This document shows positions 26,396 to 36,283 of a stretch of 64,000 nt of DNA, one piece after another (the first letter of the stretch is position 1; each line of letters starts with the position of its first letter). Below the pieces are notes generated by a model. That model was not told the origin of the DNA and did no database searches. It saw nothing but the letters and a program-made list of their open reading frames with translations. The stretch is from assembly GCF_020171845.1 (NCBI RefSeq), contig NZ_JAIVAM010000001.1, positions 109,140 to 173,139 on the forward strand, in the 5' to 3' direction. The translations under genes were made by a program, and so were the position numbers. This DNA comes from Cytobacillus kochii. Its GTDB lineage: Bacteria > Bacillota > Bacilli > Bacillales > Cytobacillaceae.

Positions 26396-27635
26396 AGAAG
26401 GGCTATGGCAATTAATTATTAAAGATGGTGTTTTTCACGAGATTACTCAAAAAACAATTGAAGTTCCAGATGGTGAACAAGTAATTGATGTTGATGGGGC
26501 GCTCACTTTACCTCCATTTATTGAACCTCATATTCATCTGGATACAACTTTAACAGCAGGTGAGCCAGAATGGAATAGAAGTGGTACTTTATTTGAGGGA
26601 ATCCAAAGATGGTCAGAGCGTAAAGCATTTTTAACTCCAGAAGATGTTAAAACAAGGGCGAAGCAAGCGCTAAAATGGCAAATTGCCCAAGGGATTCAGC
26701 ATGTTCGCACACATGTCGATACCACTGATACAACCTTAACAGCTGTTAAAGCTTTATTGGAAGTAAAAGAAGAAATGAAAGACTATGTTAATATCCAGCT
26801 TGTTGCTTTCCCGCAAGAAGGGATTTTATCGTATCCAAGTGGGGCAGAGCTGATGGAAGAAGCGTTGAAAATGGGTGTCGATGTCGTTGGTGGCATTCCA
26901 CACTTTGAATTTACAAGAGAATATGGCGTAGAGTCGATGAAGATTGCTTTTGACCTTGCCGAAAAATACAATCGTTTAATTGATATCCATTGTGATGAAA
27001 TAGATGATGAACAGTCACGTTTTGTTGAAGTTGTAGCTAAAGAGGCGTATGAGCGGGGTTTAGGAACACGAACAACAGCAAGTCATACGACAGCGATGGG
27101 GTCTTATAATGATGCATACACATATAAGCTGTTCCGCTTACTAAAGATGTCTAACATTAATTTTGTTTCAAACCCATTAGTCAATATTCATTTGCAAGGT
27201 AGATTTGATACGTATCCAAAAAGAAGGGGATTGACTAGGGTAAAAGAAATCCAAGAAGCAGGACTTAATATTTGCTTTGGTCATGATGATATTTTTGATC
27301 CTTGGTATCCTCTTGGAACAGGCAATATGTTACAAGTACTTCATATGGGTATTCACGCTTCCCAGTTGCTCGGTTATGAACAAATTGTCAATTCAATCGA
27401 TTTGATTACGAAAAATAGTGCAAAGACATTACAAATCGAGGATGAATATGGTATTGATAAAGGTAAACCGGCGAATTTTATTATCCTTGAAGCAGAAAAT
27501 GAATATGAGGCCGTTAGGAAACAAGCGACAGTCCTTTATTCTATTCGCGGAGGTAAAGTGATAGCTGAAACGAAGCCACAAGTAACTAATATTACATTTG
27601 GAGATCATGTTGAGCAAGTTGATTTTAAAAAATGA
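26364..27635 (+). CDS. codA: Cytosine deaminase (amidohydrolase)
   Basis: Metal-dependent amidohydrolase of 423 residues. Metal ligands are visible as PHIHLD, the His of DIHCDE, SHTTAMG and GHDDIFDPW with the catalytic Asp. The layout matches CodA, which converts cytosine to uracil and ammonia. Overlap with codB and the shared PyrR attenuator confirm pyrimidine salvage. AAGGGGATG precedes the start inside codB. A terminator follows 13 bases after the stop. Confidence 0.93.
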   Translation: MIIQNAKLRGKEGLWQLIIKDGVFHEITQKTIEVPDGEQVIDVDGALTLPPFIEPHIHLDTTLTAGEPEWNRSGTLFEGIQRWSERKAFLTPEDVKTRAKQALKWQIAQGIQHVRTHVDTTDTTLTAVKALLEVKEEMKDYVNIQLVAFPQEGILSYPSGAELMEEALKMGVDVVGGIPHFEFTREYGVESMKIAFDLAEKYNRLIDIHCDEIDDEQSRFVEVVAKEAYERGLGTRTTASHTTAMGSYNDAYTYKLFRLLKMSNINFVSNPLVNIHLQGRFDTYPKRRGLTRVKEIQEAGLNICFGHDDIFDPWYPLGTGNMLQVLHMGIHASQLLGYEQIVNSIDLITKNSAKTLQIEDEYGIDKGKPANFIILEAENEYEAVRKQATVLYSIRGGKVIAETKPQVTNITFGDHVEQVDFKK

Positions 27636-27648
27636 ATCTAACGATATT

Positions 27649-27674
27649 AACCACAGAGGAATCTGTGGTTTTTT
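27649..27674 (+). terminator. Terminator of codBA
   Basis: Stem AACCACAGA/TCTGTGGTT with a four-base loop and a T-run. Confidence 0.88.
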
Positions 27675-27867
27675 CTATAGGGGGTTTTTGAATGAAGTAC
27701 ACTAAATTATTTATCGGCAAAAGGAAGAGGATTGGTTTTAGTAAAAGGGTATGAATAATATCTAGTTTTTCGATTTTTAACCCCTCTATTATTAACTACT
27801 AAGACCATTTTACAATCTCAGCCAGTTTTCTGTTGGATCCACCGCAGGTAGAGCGGCTGATAGTGCC

Positions 27868-28752
27868 TTAACTTTTGCCGTCAATCATTTCCCAAAAGTG
27901 CCAAGAGGCTTTGGACATTTGTTTCTCTTTGAGGCGCAAAATAACAGGTTCCATTTGATATTCATAAGATTGTATTGCTCGAACTTCAATATTTTCAAAC
28001 AGCTGAGGAGCATTGTCCATTTGCGGAATCATCGATATCCCCAGGCCTTTACTGACAAGTTGGATGGCCATCATCACATCTTTACATTCAATAATGATAT
28101 TTGGAGTTAAATTTCTTTCCTCAAAGGACTTAAGGATATTTTCAGTGAAAGTCAAACCTTCTAGTGCTCCTAATAAGATGAAAGGAAAGGAAGCTATTTC
28201 TTCAAAAGTTGTTCTGTCAGGAGACAGTTGATCTGCCCATTCACTTGGAATAATCGCTACACAAGATCGTTTGTTCAAACTTTTTATTTTGTATTGCTCA
28301 TTATTCATTGGTCTTAATAGAAAAGCCATATCGATTTCTCTTTGGTCGAGTCTTTTCAATAATTCCTCGGTATTACCGTTTAAAATACTGACCTTGACAT
28401 AGGGAAATTCCTTTCGATATAAGCTGATATAATCAAGCAGCAGATTTGAGCAAGAAGAAGATACCCCGATTCGCACAGTTCCAGCATCTCCTCGTTCGAT
28501 TTCTTGTATTTGTTCTTCTACAACTTGCATTTCCATTAACATTTGTGTTGCATATTTGTACAAAATGATTCCTGTCTCTGTTAACTCCCATTTTTCTCGG
28601 TAACGATGAATTAAGGTAGAACCTAAGTCGGTTTCTAGCTTTTTTAAAACTTGGCTCAAAGGGGGTTGCGCCATATGCAGAACTTTTGCTGCTTTAGAAA
28701 TACTCCCTTGATCGACGATTGTTTTATAATATTGAAGCTGTCTGATATCCAT
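27868..28752 (-). CDS. LysR-family transcriptional regulator
   Basis: Regulator of 294 residues. The N-terminal helix-turn-helix is MDIRQLQYYKTIVDQGSIS...AAKVLHMAQPPLSQVLKKLE, the LysR signature. An effector-binding domain (two-lobed, starting GTVRIGVSSSCSNLLLDY) fills 90-290. It is divergent from a YczE-like membrane protein gene with 130 bases between them, making that gene a likely target. Effector unknown. Confidence 0.92.
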   Translation of the reverse strand: MDIRQLQYYKTIVDQGSISKAAKVLHMAQPPLSQVLKKLETDLGSTLIHRYREKWELTETGIILYKYATQMLMEMQVVEEQIQEIERGDAGTVRIGVSSSCSNLLLDYISLYRKEFPYVKVSILNGNTEELLKRLDQREIDMAFLLRPMNNEQYKIKSLNKRSCVAIIPSEWADQLSPDRTTFEEIASFPFILLGALEGLTFTENILKSFEERNLTPNIIIECKDVMMAIQLVSKGLGISMIPQMDNAPQLFENIEVRAIQSYEYQMEPVILRLKEKQMSKASWHFWEMIDGKS

Positions 28753-28882
28753 TATTTCTCCCCTTTCATCATATGTAATTTGATATAACTAGTTTATCAT
28801 ATATATATTTTTTATATATTTGTTTCGATGATAAAATGAGTAAGTGAAACATTGAACAAATTAGAATCGGGTGAAACAAATT

Positions 28883-29548
28883 ATGGCTAAAAGACTAGTT
28901 CTTTATGTACTAGGCTTATTTTTTTTATCACTAGGCGTTAGTTTTTCTATTCAAGCTGATTTAGGGGTTTCACCAGTATCATCATTACCTTATGCGTTAA
29001 GTTTAAGTACTGGTATGAAAATCGGTATGATGACTGTCGCTGCGAATATTCTATTTATTATTGTTGGAAGCATTTTGACTAAATCTTTTATTGTGAAAGA
29101 GGTTGTTGGTCAACTGATTATTTCGTTCTTATTCGGTGGATTTATGGATTTAACTTTGCTTTTAGTCCAACTTTTTCCATCACCACAAACAATTGGGATG
29201 AAAATTATCTTCTTGCTTATTAGTTTATTTGTTGTGGCAGTAGGCCTGTTAGGATATTTTAATGCTAAGTTACCACTTATGCCTTATGATGCCTTAACCT
29301 ATTCCATCAGTGCGCGTTTTAAGATGGTTTTTAGTAAGGCGAAAATTACAAGCGATTTATTGAATGTCTGTGTCGCCGGTGCTGTTTGCCTCATCTTTGT
29401 CCATTCACTAGGAGCTATCGGGGTTGGCACAGTTATAGCGGCTTATTTTATTGGTAAGATCCTTGGTTGGATGACAAAATTATACGAAGTACCGTTAAAA
29501 GAATGGCTGTGGGCAAAGCCACAAGAGGAATTAAGTAAGATTAACTAA
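28883..29548 (+). CDS. YczE/YitT-type integral membrane protein
   Basis: Membrane protein of 221 residues with five to six hydrophobic segments. The N-terminal LFFLSLGVSFSIQADLGVSPVSSLPYALS is characteristic of the YczE/YyaS/YitT group. ATG 28883 has GGGTGA 8 bases upstream; the GTG at 28871 overlaps that site. Function of the family is unknown. The divergent LysR gene probably regulates it. A terminator follows. Confidence 0.82.
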   Translation: MAKRLVLYVLGLFFLSLGVSFSIQADLGVSPVSSLPYALSLSTGMKIGMMTVAANILFIIVGSILTKSFIVKEVVGQLIISFLFGGFMDLTLLLVQLFPSPQTIGMKIIFLLISLFVVAVGLLGYFNAKLPLMPYDALTYSISARFKMVFSKAKITSDLLNVCVAGAVCLIFVHSLGAIGVGTVIAAYFIGKILGWMTKLYEVPLKEWLWAKPQEELSKIN

Positions 29549-29571
29549 GGGGTAATATAAAATAATTCATC

Positions 29572-29612
29572 ATAACCAGTGAGGGATGGGGATGCCTTGC
29601 TGGTTATTTTTT
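29572..29612 (+). terminator. Terminator after the YczE-like gene
   Basis: ATAACCAG/CTGGTTAT stem around a GAGG/CCTT inner region, then six T. Confidence 0.78.
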
Positions 29613-29690
29613 AGTTAAGAAAGATATTTTGTTGTTTACGCTAATCTAGTTGGAGGAGAATAAAAGACAAACCGGCAATATAACCGGTTC

Positions 29691-30038
29691 TCAATTTGAT
29701 TCTCCCTCTTCCAATTGCTTTAATTTCTCATGATATCTTTTATGGGCTCCTTTTAAGGCAACAATTACTGCTGTGGTGGATGGTGCGAAATAGTGCTTTT
29801 CTATCCGGTTGATAAGGCCTTGAAGGTCTGTACTCATGTCAAATCCAATCATTAATCTCTTAAAGAAATCTTGCGTCAGTCCAGTTATAAAGGTAAATTC
29901 TGCGTTGATAATTTTATGGTTAGTAGAATTGATTTCGAGTACAATACCTGCGTGTTTGTATACTTCATACATCGCTGTGCCTTGTGGAGCTTTGGCATAA
30001 GCAGTAACAAGTACGGAGCTAAGTTCATTTTGTGCCAT
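29691..30038 (-). CDS. DUF3870-type conserved protein
   Basis: Protein of 115 residues with no signal peptide or membrane segment. VLVTAYAKAPQGTAMYEVYK and the alternating alpha/beta pattern look like the DUF3870 family. Function unknown. It is divergent from the dehydrogenase-AtoE operon, and I infer a shared metabolic role from that position. GGGAGCCAC precedes the ATG on the minus strand. Confidence 0.72.
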   Translation of the reverse strand: MAQNELSSVLVTAYAKAPQGTAMYEVYKHAGIVLEINSTNHKIINAEFTFITGLTQDFFKRLMIGFDMSTDLQGLINRIEKHYFAPSTTAVIVALKGAHKRYHEKLKQLEEGESN

Positions 30039-30124
30039 GATAGTGGCTCCCTTCTATTTCGGTTTACTAAACAGTTCTATTTTATCATATAACTTAAAAG
30101 GTTTTTAGAATTGAAAATTTTCCA

Positions 30125-30153
30125 TTGACTATCTAAATCTTTTAAAATATGAT
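30125..30153 (+). promoter_or_regulatory. Promoter of the dehydrogenase-atoE operon
   Basis: TTGACT (30125-30130), 17-bp spacer, TATGAT (30148-30153). Predicted start near 30160 gives a leader of about 200 bases ahead of the first gene. Confidence 0.65.
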
Positions 30154-30243
30154 AATACTATCAAAATGATTTGAATATATTATTCTTTCTGAAGAAAAGC
30201 GTCTTCTTAACGATGAAATTCACCTTTCATAACACTTAAGGAT

Positions 30244-30318
30244 ACCTAGCTTTTTCAAGGAGATAAGAGTCGAGTAATTTTCTTATTTTCCTGGGATAGC
30301 TAGGTTTTTTTGTTTTTG
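30244..30318 (+). terminator. Leader terminator (possible attenuator) before the atoE operon
   Basis: ACCTAGCT (30244-30251) pairs with AGCTAGGT (30298-30305), followed by seven T. An inner AAGGAGATAAGA/TCTTATTTTCCT pairing extends the stem. It lies between the predicted promoter and the first ribosome site and has no plus-strand gene upstream to terminate. That suggests conditional attenuation. I do not recognise a known riboswitch. Confidence 0.7.
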
Positions 30319-30365
30319 TTAAATTAAGGTAATTCATATAAATGCTGGAGGGGGGAGTTATTAGA

Positions 30366-31304
30366 ATGACTAAAAGAATCGCTGTTATTGGTGGAGGAAC
30401 AATGGGAATAGGGATTGCCCAATTGTTTTCTACAAATGGGTATCAAGTTACGTTAGTAGATGTGAATAAAGAAGCATTATATTTAGCAAAAGAGAGAATG
30501 GAATATCAACTTTCTGCTCTTCTTTCCAATTCAGATGATGTTAAAAGTGTAATGGCATCTGTCTCTATGACTGTAGAAATGAGTGAAGTGGAAACAGCTG
30601 AGTTCATTATTGAAGCAGTCCCCGAAAAACGAGACCTGAAACAACAGGTGCTACAGGAAATAGAGAGGTTTTGTGCAGAGGAGACGATTATTGCAACAAA
30701 CACATCAGGGTTGTCTATTGATAGCTTAGCTGAATGCCTAACCTATCCACAAAGGATGATGGGTACACATTTTTTCATGCCAGCTCATGTCATTCCACTC
30801 GTTGAAGTGGTAAAAGCAAAAGCAACATCGGAAGCAGCTACAGACAAAGTGATGTCACTATTAAAAGAGGTTGGCAAAAAGCCAGTACTGATTAAGAAAG
30901 ACATCCCAGGATTTATTGCCAATCGCATTCAACATGCAATGGCAAGAGAGGCCATTTCACTATTAGCTTCAGGTGTCGCATCAGCAGAAGATATTGACAC
31001 TGTTATTCGTTATAGTTTAGCGCCTCGGTTATTATTTAGCGGACCGCTTGAACAACGAGATTTAAATGGACTAGATGTTCATTTTCATATTGCTTCATAC
31101 TTATATCCAGATCTCGAAAATCGGACAGATCCTGATCCATTTTTTGTGAAAAAGGTAGAAGCAGGAGAGCTGGGTATAAAAAGTGGGAAAGGTTTTTATG
31201 ATTGGCAAGATAGAAATGTACAAGCAATTGTAGAAGAAAAGAATCACGCAATTTTGCAAATAATGAAAGCGCTTAAAGATAGAGACAACAAGGAGGGGAA
31301 CTAG
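30366..31304 (+). CDS. 3-hydroxyacyl-CoA dehydrogenase family protein
   Basis: NAD-dependent dehydrogenase of 312 residues. It has a Rossmann motif AVIGGGTMGIGIAQLF, NTSGLSIDSLAE, a catalytic His-Glu region reading HFFMPAHVIPLVEVV (HFFNP in classical members), DIPGFIANRI, and a C-terminal GPLEQRDLNGLD in place of the usual GPFEL. These changes hint at a substrate other than a linear 3-hydroxyacyl-CoA. ATG 30366 follows GGAGGGGGGAG by 8 bases. First gene of an operon with atoE directly after the stop. Confidence 0.85.
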   Translation: MTKRIAVIGGGTMGIGIAQLFSTNGYQVTLVDVNKEALYLAKERMEYQLSALLSNSDDVKSVMASVSMTVEMSEVETAEFIIEAVPEKRDLKQQVLQEIERFCAEETIIATNTSGLSIDSLAECLTYPQRMMGTHFFMPAHVIPLVEVVKAKATSEAATDKVMSLLKEVGKKPVLIKKDIPGFIANRIQHAMAREAISLLASGVASAEDIDTVIRYSLAPRLLFSGPLEQRDLNGLDVHFHIASYLYPDLENRTDPDPFFVKKVEAGELGIKSGKGFYDWQDRNVQAIVEEKNHAILQIMKALKDRDNKEGN

Positions 31305-32636
31305 ATGGAAAAAATGACAAACTTCTTCACGAATTTAATGAGGAAGTATTTACCTGATGCATTTGTATTTGCTATTGGATTAACGATTTTAACAATGATT
31401 CTAGCCATGTTGATTGAGGGACAAACACCAAAAGAACTTGTGCTAGCATGGGGAGATGGGTTTTGGGATTTATTAGCCTTTACGACACAAATGGCTGTTA
31501 TTTTAGCTATGGGTTATGTTTTAGCAACTGCACCTCTAACGGATAGGTTATTAAATAAAATTGCGGCTAAAGTAAAAACACCTAAGGGTGCAATTATAGT
31601 GGCCACTTTAGTTGGGTCGATTGGTAGCTATCTAAACTGGGGATTTGGGTTAGTTATCGGAGGAATTATCGCCCGTAAATTAGCAATGAATGTAAAAGGT
31701 GTGCATTATCCCTTAATTATTGCAGCGGCATATAGTGGTTTTACCTTTTACGGTTTAGGTTTATCAGCTAGTATTCCTGTGCTCATTTCTACACCAGGTC
31801 ATCCAATGGAAGCGGCAATGGGCATAATCGGTTTAAGTGAAACCATTTTCTCTTTACCAATGGTAATTACAACGGTTGTCTTATTAATTACTTTGCCACT
31901 TGTTAATGCTGCTCTTCACCCAAAGAATAAAGAGAATGTAAGAGAGATAAATCCTGCTTTATACGAAGAGAAAAAAGAAGCATCAGTGAATATATTAGGC
32001 GATGATACTTTTGCTTCTAAGATTAATAATAGCCGATTACTTAGTTATGCTATTGGTATCATTGGTTTAGTTTATATCCTTTTCTATTTCATCGATGGTA
32101 ACACAATGAATCTTAATATTATTAACTTTATTATTCTTTTCTTAGGAATTATTCTTCTTGGAACACCTGCGAAATATACACAAAGCTTAAATAGTGGAAT
32201 TGGTACAATATCAGGAATCATTCTTCAATTTCCGTTTTATGCAGGAATCATGGCGATTATGGCATCATCGGGTCTAGTTGATACAATTGCTGCTATATTT
32301 GTTAATTTTTCAACGGCAGAAAGTTTACCGTTCTGGGGAATTATTAGTTCTTTCTTTATTAATTTCTTTGCTCCATCTGGCGGCGGTCACTGGGTTGTTC
32401 AAGGACCATTTATGATTGATGCGGCGAAGGAGTTAGGAGCAAGTCTTAGCCAAACATCTATGTCTGTTATGCTTGGTAATGCATGGAATGATGTGATTCA
32501 ACCCTTCTGGATTTTACCAGCGCTCGCTTTATCAAAGCTAAAGCTTAAAGATATAATGGGTTATTTAGTAATGATTATGTTTTATGTAGGAATTATTTAT
32601 ATTGCAGCTTGTTTAATATGGGGTTACTTACTATAA
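31305..32636 (+). CDS. atoE: AtoE-family short-chain fatty acid transporter
   Basis: Transporter of 443 residues with about ten to twelve membrane segments. The AtoE family is recognised from FTNLMRKYLPDAFVFAIGLT, the GSYLNWGFGLVIGG segment and PSGGGHWVVQGPF. It is thought to import short-chain acids such as acetoacetate or butyrate. The start follows the dehydrogenase stop immediately, with AGGAGGGG 6 bases upstream. Its substrate is probably the starting compound or an intermediate of this operon. Confidence 0.88.
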   Translation: MEKMTNFFTNLMRKYLPDAFVFAIGLTILTMILAMLIEGQTPKELVLAWGDGFWDLLAFTTQMAVILAMGYVLATAPLTDRLLNKIAAKVKTPKGAIIVATLVGSIGSYLNWGFGLVIGGIIARKLAMNVKGVHYPLIIAAAYSGFTFYGLGLSASIPVLISTPGHPMEAAMGIIGLSETIFSLPMVITTVVLLITLPLVNAALHPKNKENVREINPALYEEKKEASVNILGDDTFASKINNSRLLSYAIGIIGLVYILFYFIDGNTMNLNIINFIILFLGIILLGTPAKYTQSLNSGIGTISGIILQFPFYAGIMAIMASSGLVDTIAAIFVNFSTAESLPFWGIISSFFINFFAPSGGGHWVVQGPFMIDAAKELGASLSQTSMSVMLGNAWNDVIQPFWILPALALSKLKLKDIMGYLVMIMFYVGIIYIAACLIWGYLL

Positions 32637-32651
32637 AAGGAGGAGCTAATA

Positions 32652-33329
32652 ATGAAAGTAGTCGATTTATCTGTTGTTTTATATGATGGTCTGGTATCAT
32701 TCCCGTCTCATCCAAAGGTGGTATTTATGGATCATGTTACACATGACTTTTCCAAACCGCGATATCAAGCTCCGTGTGAAGGATATGCGAGTAAAACGAT
32801 TATCATGTCTGATCATAGTGGTACACATATGGATGCTCCCTATCATTTCTTTAAAGATGGTTGGACAATTGAGCAAATCCCTGTGGAGGCAACAATGGGG
32901 AATGCCGTGTTGGTAGATGTTTCTCATAAGAGTGCAAATGAGCCTGTAACAAGAGATATGGTAGAAGAGGTTGTTCGTCGTGACAATCTAAAAGTGAAGA
33001 AGGATGATATCGTTTTATTTCGCTGCTGGCCAGGTGAATGGAATGCTGCAGGTTTTCATGATTGCTTATCATTAGATCCTTCTGTTGCTAGTTGGGTAGT
33101 GGAACATAAAGTAAAAGCGATTGGTCTTGATCTTCCTAATGCCGATATTAATACAAATATGCAACGTAATGTTCATATGGAGTTACTTGGCCGAAATATC
33201 ATGATTTTTGAGAATGTAGTAAATCTAGAGAAGTTAACAAAGAAACATTTTTATTTTATGGGAACGCCACTAAACCTAAAAGGAATGACGGGCTCACCAA
33301 TAAGAGCTTTAGCGATAGAAGAATGGTAA
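32652..33329 (+). CDS. Cyclase-family metal-dependent hydrolase (kynurenine formamidase-like)
   Basis: Protein of 225 residues with the cyclase-family metal motif DHSGTHMDAPYHF (HxGTHxDxPxH) and a second His near HMELLGRNI. The fold is shared with bacterial kynurenine formamidase KynB, isatin hydrolase and polyketide-type cyclases. No tryptophan catabolic genes are near, so an amide, lactone or cyclic ester substrate is more likely. Placed between atoE and an alcohol dehydrogenase gene; AAAAGGAGG precedes the start. Confidence 0.85.
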   Translation: MKVVDLSVVLYDGLVSFPSHPKVVFMDHVTHDFSKPRYQAPCEGYASKTIIMSDHSGTHMDAPYHFFKDGWTIEQIPVEATMGNAVLVDVSHKSANEPVTRDMVEEVVRRDNLKVKKDDIVLFRCWPGEWNAAGFHDCLSLDPSVASWVVEHKVKAIGLDLPNADINTNMQRNVHMELLGRNIMIFENVVNLEKLTKKHFYFMGTPLNLKGMTGSPIRALAIEEW

Positions 33330-33350
33330 AAGAGAGAGGGAGAGCTTTGT

Positions 33351-34421
33351 ATGAAAGCAGTAGTAAAAACTAATAGATCACGAGGTATTGAAATAAAAGA
33401 TGTAGAATCGCCTACTTTAAAAGAGAATGATGTGCTAGTACAAGTGCTAGCTGCTAGCATTTGTGGAAGTGACCTTCATATGTACGAAGGGATGAATGCG
33501 TATGAATGGGTATCTACCCCTGTCACGCTAGGACATGAATTTGCTGGAGTGGTCGTGGAAGTTGGTCATAAGGATCATGCTCATTTGATTGGCAAAAATG
33601 TAGTCATTAATCCGTATATTCCTTGTGGCCATTGTGAGAATTGTTTGAAAGGGCAAACGAATCTATGTGACCATGGCAAAGGTTCCATGAGTAAAGTGCC
33701 GGCAGAATCATTACGATACGGTTTTAGAGAAAATGGTGGAATGGCAGAGTATGCTTCTATCCATTATCAAAATGTACTCCCACTTCCCGAGGAGGTTGCT
33801 ATTGAGGTGGCAGGGATGCTAGAAGCAATTGGAATTGGTGTACGCGCAATAGAAAGGGCGAACATTCTGCCGGGTGAAACAGCGGTTGTTATTGGACCGG
33901 GACCCATTGGATTATCAATGGTTGCCTCCCTATCCAACTATGGATTTAAACAATTGATTGTCACTGGATTAACAAAGGACAAAGATCGTTTGACATTAGC
34001 ATTAGAGCTAGGTGCTACTGATATTGTGTATGTTGATGATGAAAACTTATTAGAGGCCATTGCTCATAAGACGAATGGAAATGGCGTAGATCATGTTTTT
34101 GAAACGAGTGGGTTTAATGGTTCACTGACAGATGCTGTGAGAATATGCAAAAAAGGTGGGGAAGTCTTACTTATTGGTATTAGCCCGCAAGAAAGTACCA
34201 TAGCTACTAGTGAAATTGTACGTGGTGAGATTGATATAAAAGGAATATACGGAGTGACAGAACAAACGATGAAACGTGCGATTGCCATGGCAGCATCAGG
34301 AAAGTATCCATATGAAAAACTTATTACACATACGTACGCTTTGGAAGAGGCAGAAGCAGGATTTAAAGCAGGCATAAGTAAAGAAGCGGTAAAGGTAATA
34401 TTAAAGCCATCAGGAGAATGA
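33351..34421 (+). CDS. Zinc-dependent alcohol dehydrogenase (threonine/polyol dehydrogenase-like)
   Basis: Medium-chain dehydrogenase of 356 residues. The catalytic zinc region is CGSDLHMYEG with GHEFAGVVVEVG. Structural zinc Cys residues are in CGHCENCLKGQTNLC. The cofactor motif is VIGPGPIGL. It resembles L-threonine or polyol dehydrogenases and would oxidise a hydroxyl to a ketone or aldehyde. Last gene of the atoE operon, ended by a terminator. Confidence 0.9.
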   Translation: MKAVVKTNRSRGIEIKDVESPTLKENDVLVQVLAASICGSDLHMYEGMNAYEWVSTPVTLGHEFAGVVVEVGHKDHAHLIGKNVVINPYIPCGHCENCLKGQTNLCDHGKGSMSKVPAESLRYGFRENGGMAEYASIHYQNVLPLPEEVAIEVAGMLEAIGIGVRAIERANILPGETAVVIGPGPIGLSMVASLSNYGFKQLIVTGLTKDKDRLTLALELGATDIVYVDDENLLEAIAHKTNGNGVDHVFETSGFNGSLTDAVRICKKGGEVLLIGISPQESTIATSEIVRGEIDIKGIYGVTEQTMKRAIAMAASGKYPYEKLITHTYALEEAEAGFKAGISKEAVKVILKPSGE

Positions 34422-34445
34422 GTTTATATAGGATGGGCAAATGCA

Positions 34446-34482
34446 AACGAACAATCTCTAATCTTGGGTTGTTCGTTTTTTG
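34446..34482 (+). terminator. Terminator of the atoE operon
   Basis: AACGAACAA/TTGTTCGTT stem, 14-base loop, six T. Confidence 0.85.
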
Positions 34483-34672
34483 AGTTAGTGATTATTTCAT
34501 GAGGAATTTTCGGTATAATCTTACGCTATCAATAAAATATAGGTTGTATCATTTTATCGTCTTATTTCGTATGCTTCTGCCCACACTATAGAGAATTGAT
34601 TGTATGAGTAGATAGATTATTCAGAAAGAATCCTGCTATAATGTAAAGAATCTATAAATACTGGAGAACTGT

Positions 34673-36283
34673 ATGAAAAAGTTATTGAAAGTTCCTATAA
34701 AAATTAAGATTCTCGTCCTTATAGTTATTTTAATTATTTCTATTATTGTATTGTTATCGGCGATGTATATCGTGATGAAATTAAATGATGATATGGCTAA
34801 GGCTGAAGAGTTAACAATGCAGACAGCAAAGACCATTTCTTATATGCCGGCATTACATGACTATTACAACTCTTATAAACTAGTAAATACTTTAGGAAAT
34901 GTAGTAAATCAAGTAAAAAAGATAGACAATATGGAAGTGTTTTTTCAAAAACGCAATGGCATGATTATCGCCTCGACTGATGATGAATATACTTTTGGAG
35001 AATTAACAATAGAAGAGCATGAAAAGGCACTTATTTATGGAAGCTCTTATGTGATGCAAACAGTAGAAGAAGATAAAAAAGTGATTAAGGCCGTTGCGCC
35101 TATAATGGTCGATTATGGTGAATATAAAAAAGTAGAGGGAGCAGTCATTGTCCTTTTTGAAGTGAACCATTTATATGAAGCCATTTGGGAGGATATTAGA
35201 GAAATACTTAAAGTATCTGTGATCATCTTGTTTCTTGGTATCTTTGCTGGTTATTCATTGACTAATAGTATTAGGAAAGACACATTAAACTTAGAACCTT
35301 ATGAAATTGCTGCCATGTTCAGAGAGAGAAACGCTATACTCCATTCAGTGAAGGAAGGGATTCTTTCTATTGATGAAAAAGGGATGATTACGATGGTCAA
35401 TACTTCCGCTGCTCAGCTATTGACATTAGAGAGTGGAGTAGAAGGGAGATTAGTAGAGGAAGTCATTTCTTCAGAGGTAATGATTGAAGGACTGAAGAGT
35501 TGTAAGAAACAAGTAAATGTTGAAATACAAATTGATGAGAAAGCCATTATCATGAATACACAACCGATTATAGAAGCTGGGAAGAGAATTGGTACAGTAG
35601 CAAGCCTCCGAGATCGTACTGAAATTAAACGAATGATAGATGCCATATCTGAAGTGAAACAGTACTCTGATGATTTACGAGCACAATCACATGAATTTAC
35701 GAATAAGTTATATGCCATCTTAGGCTTGCTTCAATTAGATAAAAAGGAGAAAGCGATTGAATTCATAAACAGCGAAGCAACATTATTAAAAAAAGAAGAA
35801 AAAATCATTTTTACAAAAATAAAGGATGAACGAGTGCAAGCGATATTATTAGGAAAATTAGGACAAGCTTCCGAAAAGAAAATAGACTTTGTAATAGATA
35901 AAGAGAGTTCTTTAGAAGGGTTACCAGATAACCTCACTTTATCGTCCCTTATTATTATTCTAGGAAACTTAATTAGTAATGCTTTCGATGCAGTAAAAGA
36001 GAATGCGCTCAAGGAAGTGAAATTTTTTGTTACCGATATTGGAGACGAGATTATTTTTGAAATCCAAGATAATGGAACGGGAATTGCTGAAGAAATGACA
36101 CAGCAACTATTCGAAAAGGGACAATCATCTAAAGGGAAAAATCGTGGTTACGGGCTCTTTAATGTTCAAGTAGAGATAGAATCTCTAAATGGTGTGATTG
36201 AATATAGCAGTGATGAGCATAAGGGTACAATCTTTACAGTATATTTACCAAAGGAAGAGGGGAGTAAAAATGGAAATCATTAA
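34673..36283 (+). CDS. CitA/DcuS-type sensor histidine kinase
   Basis: Sensor kinase of 536 residues. Membrane segments at about 13-36 and 180-198 enclose an extracytoplasmic PAS-like (sCache) sensor. A cytoplasmic PAS domain spans about 215-315. The CitA-type H box is SHEFTNKLYAILG with His340. ATP-binding motifs NLISNAFDAV, DNGTGI and RGYGLFNV follow. This family senses di- and tricarboxylates. TATAAT lies at 34637. It overlaps the regulator gene by 14 bases and is followed by a tricarboxylate transporter operon. Confidence 0.92.
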   Translation: MKKLLKVPIKIKILVLIVILIISIIVLLSAMYIVMKLNDDMAKAEELTMQTAKTISYMPALHDYYNSYKLVNTLGNVVNQVKKIDNMEVFFQKRNGMIIASTDDEYTFGELTIEEHEKALIYGSSYVMQTVEEDKKVIKAVAPIMVDYGEYKKVEGAVIVLFEVNHLYEAIWEDIREILKVSVIILFLGIFAGYSLTNSIRKDTLNLEPYEIAAMFRERNAILHSVKEGILSIDEKGMITMVNTSAAQLLTLESGVEGRLVEEVISSEVMIEGLKSCKKQVNVEIQIDEKAIIMNTQPIIEAGKRIGTVASLRDRTEIKRMIDAISEVKQYSDDLRAQSHEFTNKLYAILGLLQLDKKEKAIEFINSEATLLKKEEKIIFTKIKDERVQAILLGKLGQASEKKIDFVIDKESSLEGLPDNLTLSSLIIILGNLISNAFDAVKENALKEVKFFVTDIGDEIIFEIQDNGTGIAEEMTQQLFEKGQSSKGKNRGYGLFNVQVEIESLNGVIEYSSDEHKGTIFTVYLPKEEGSKNGNH

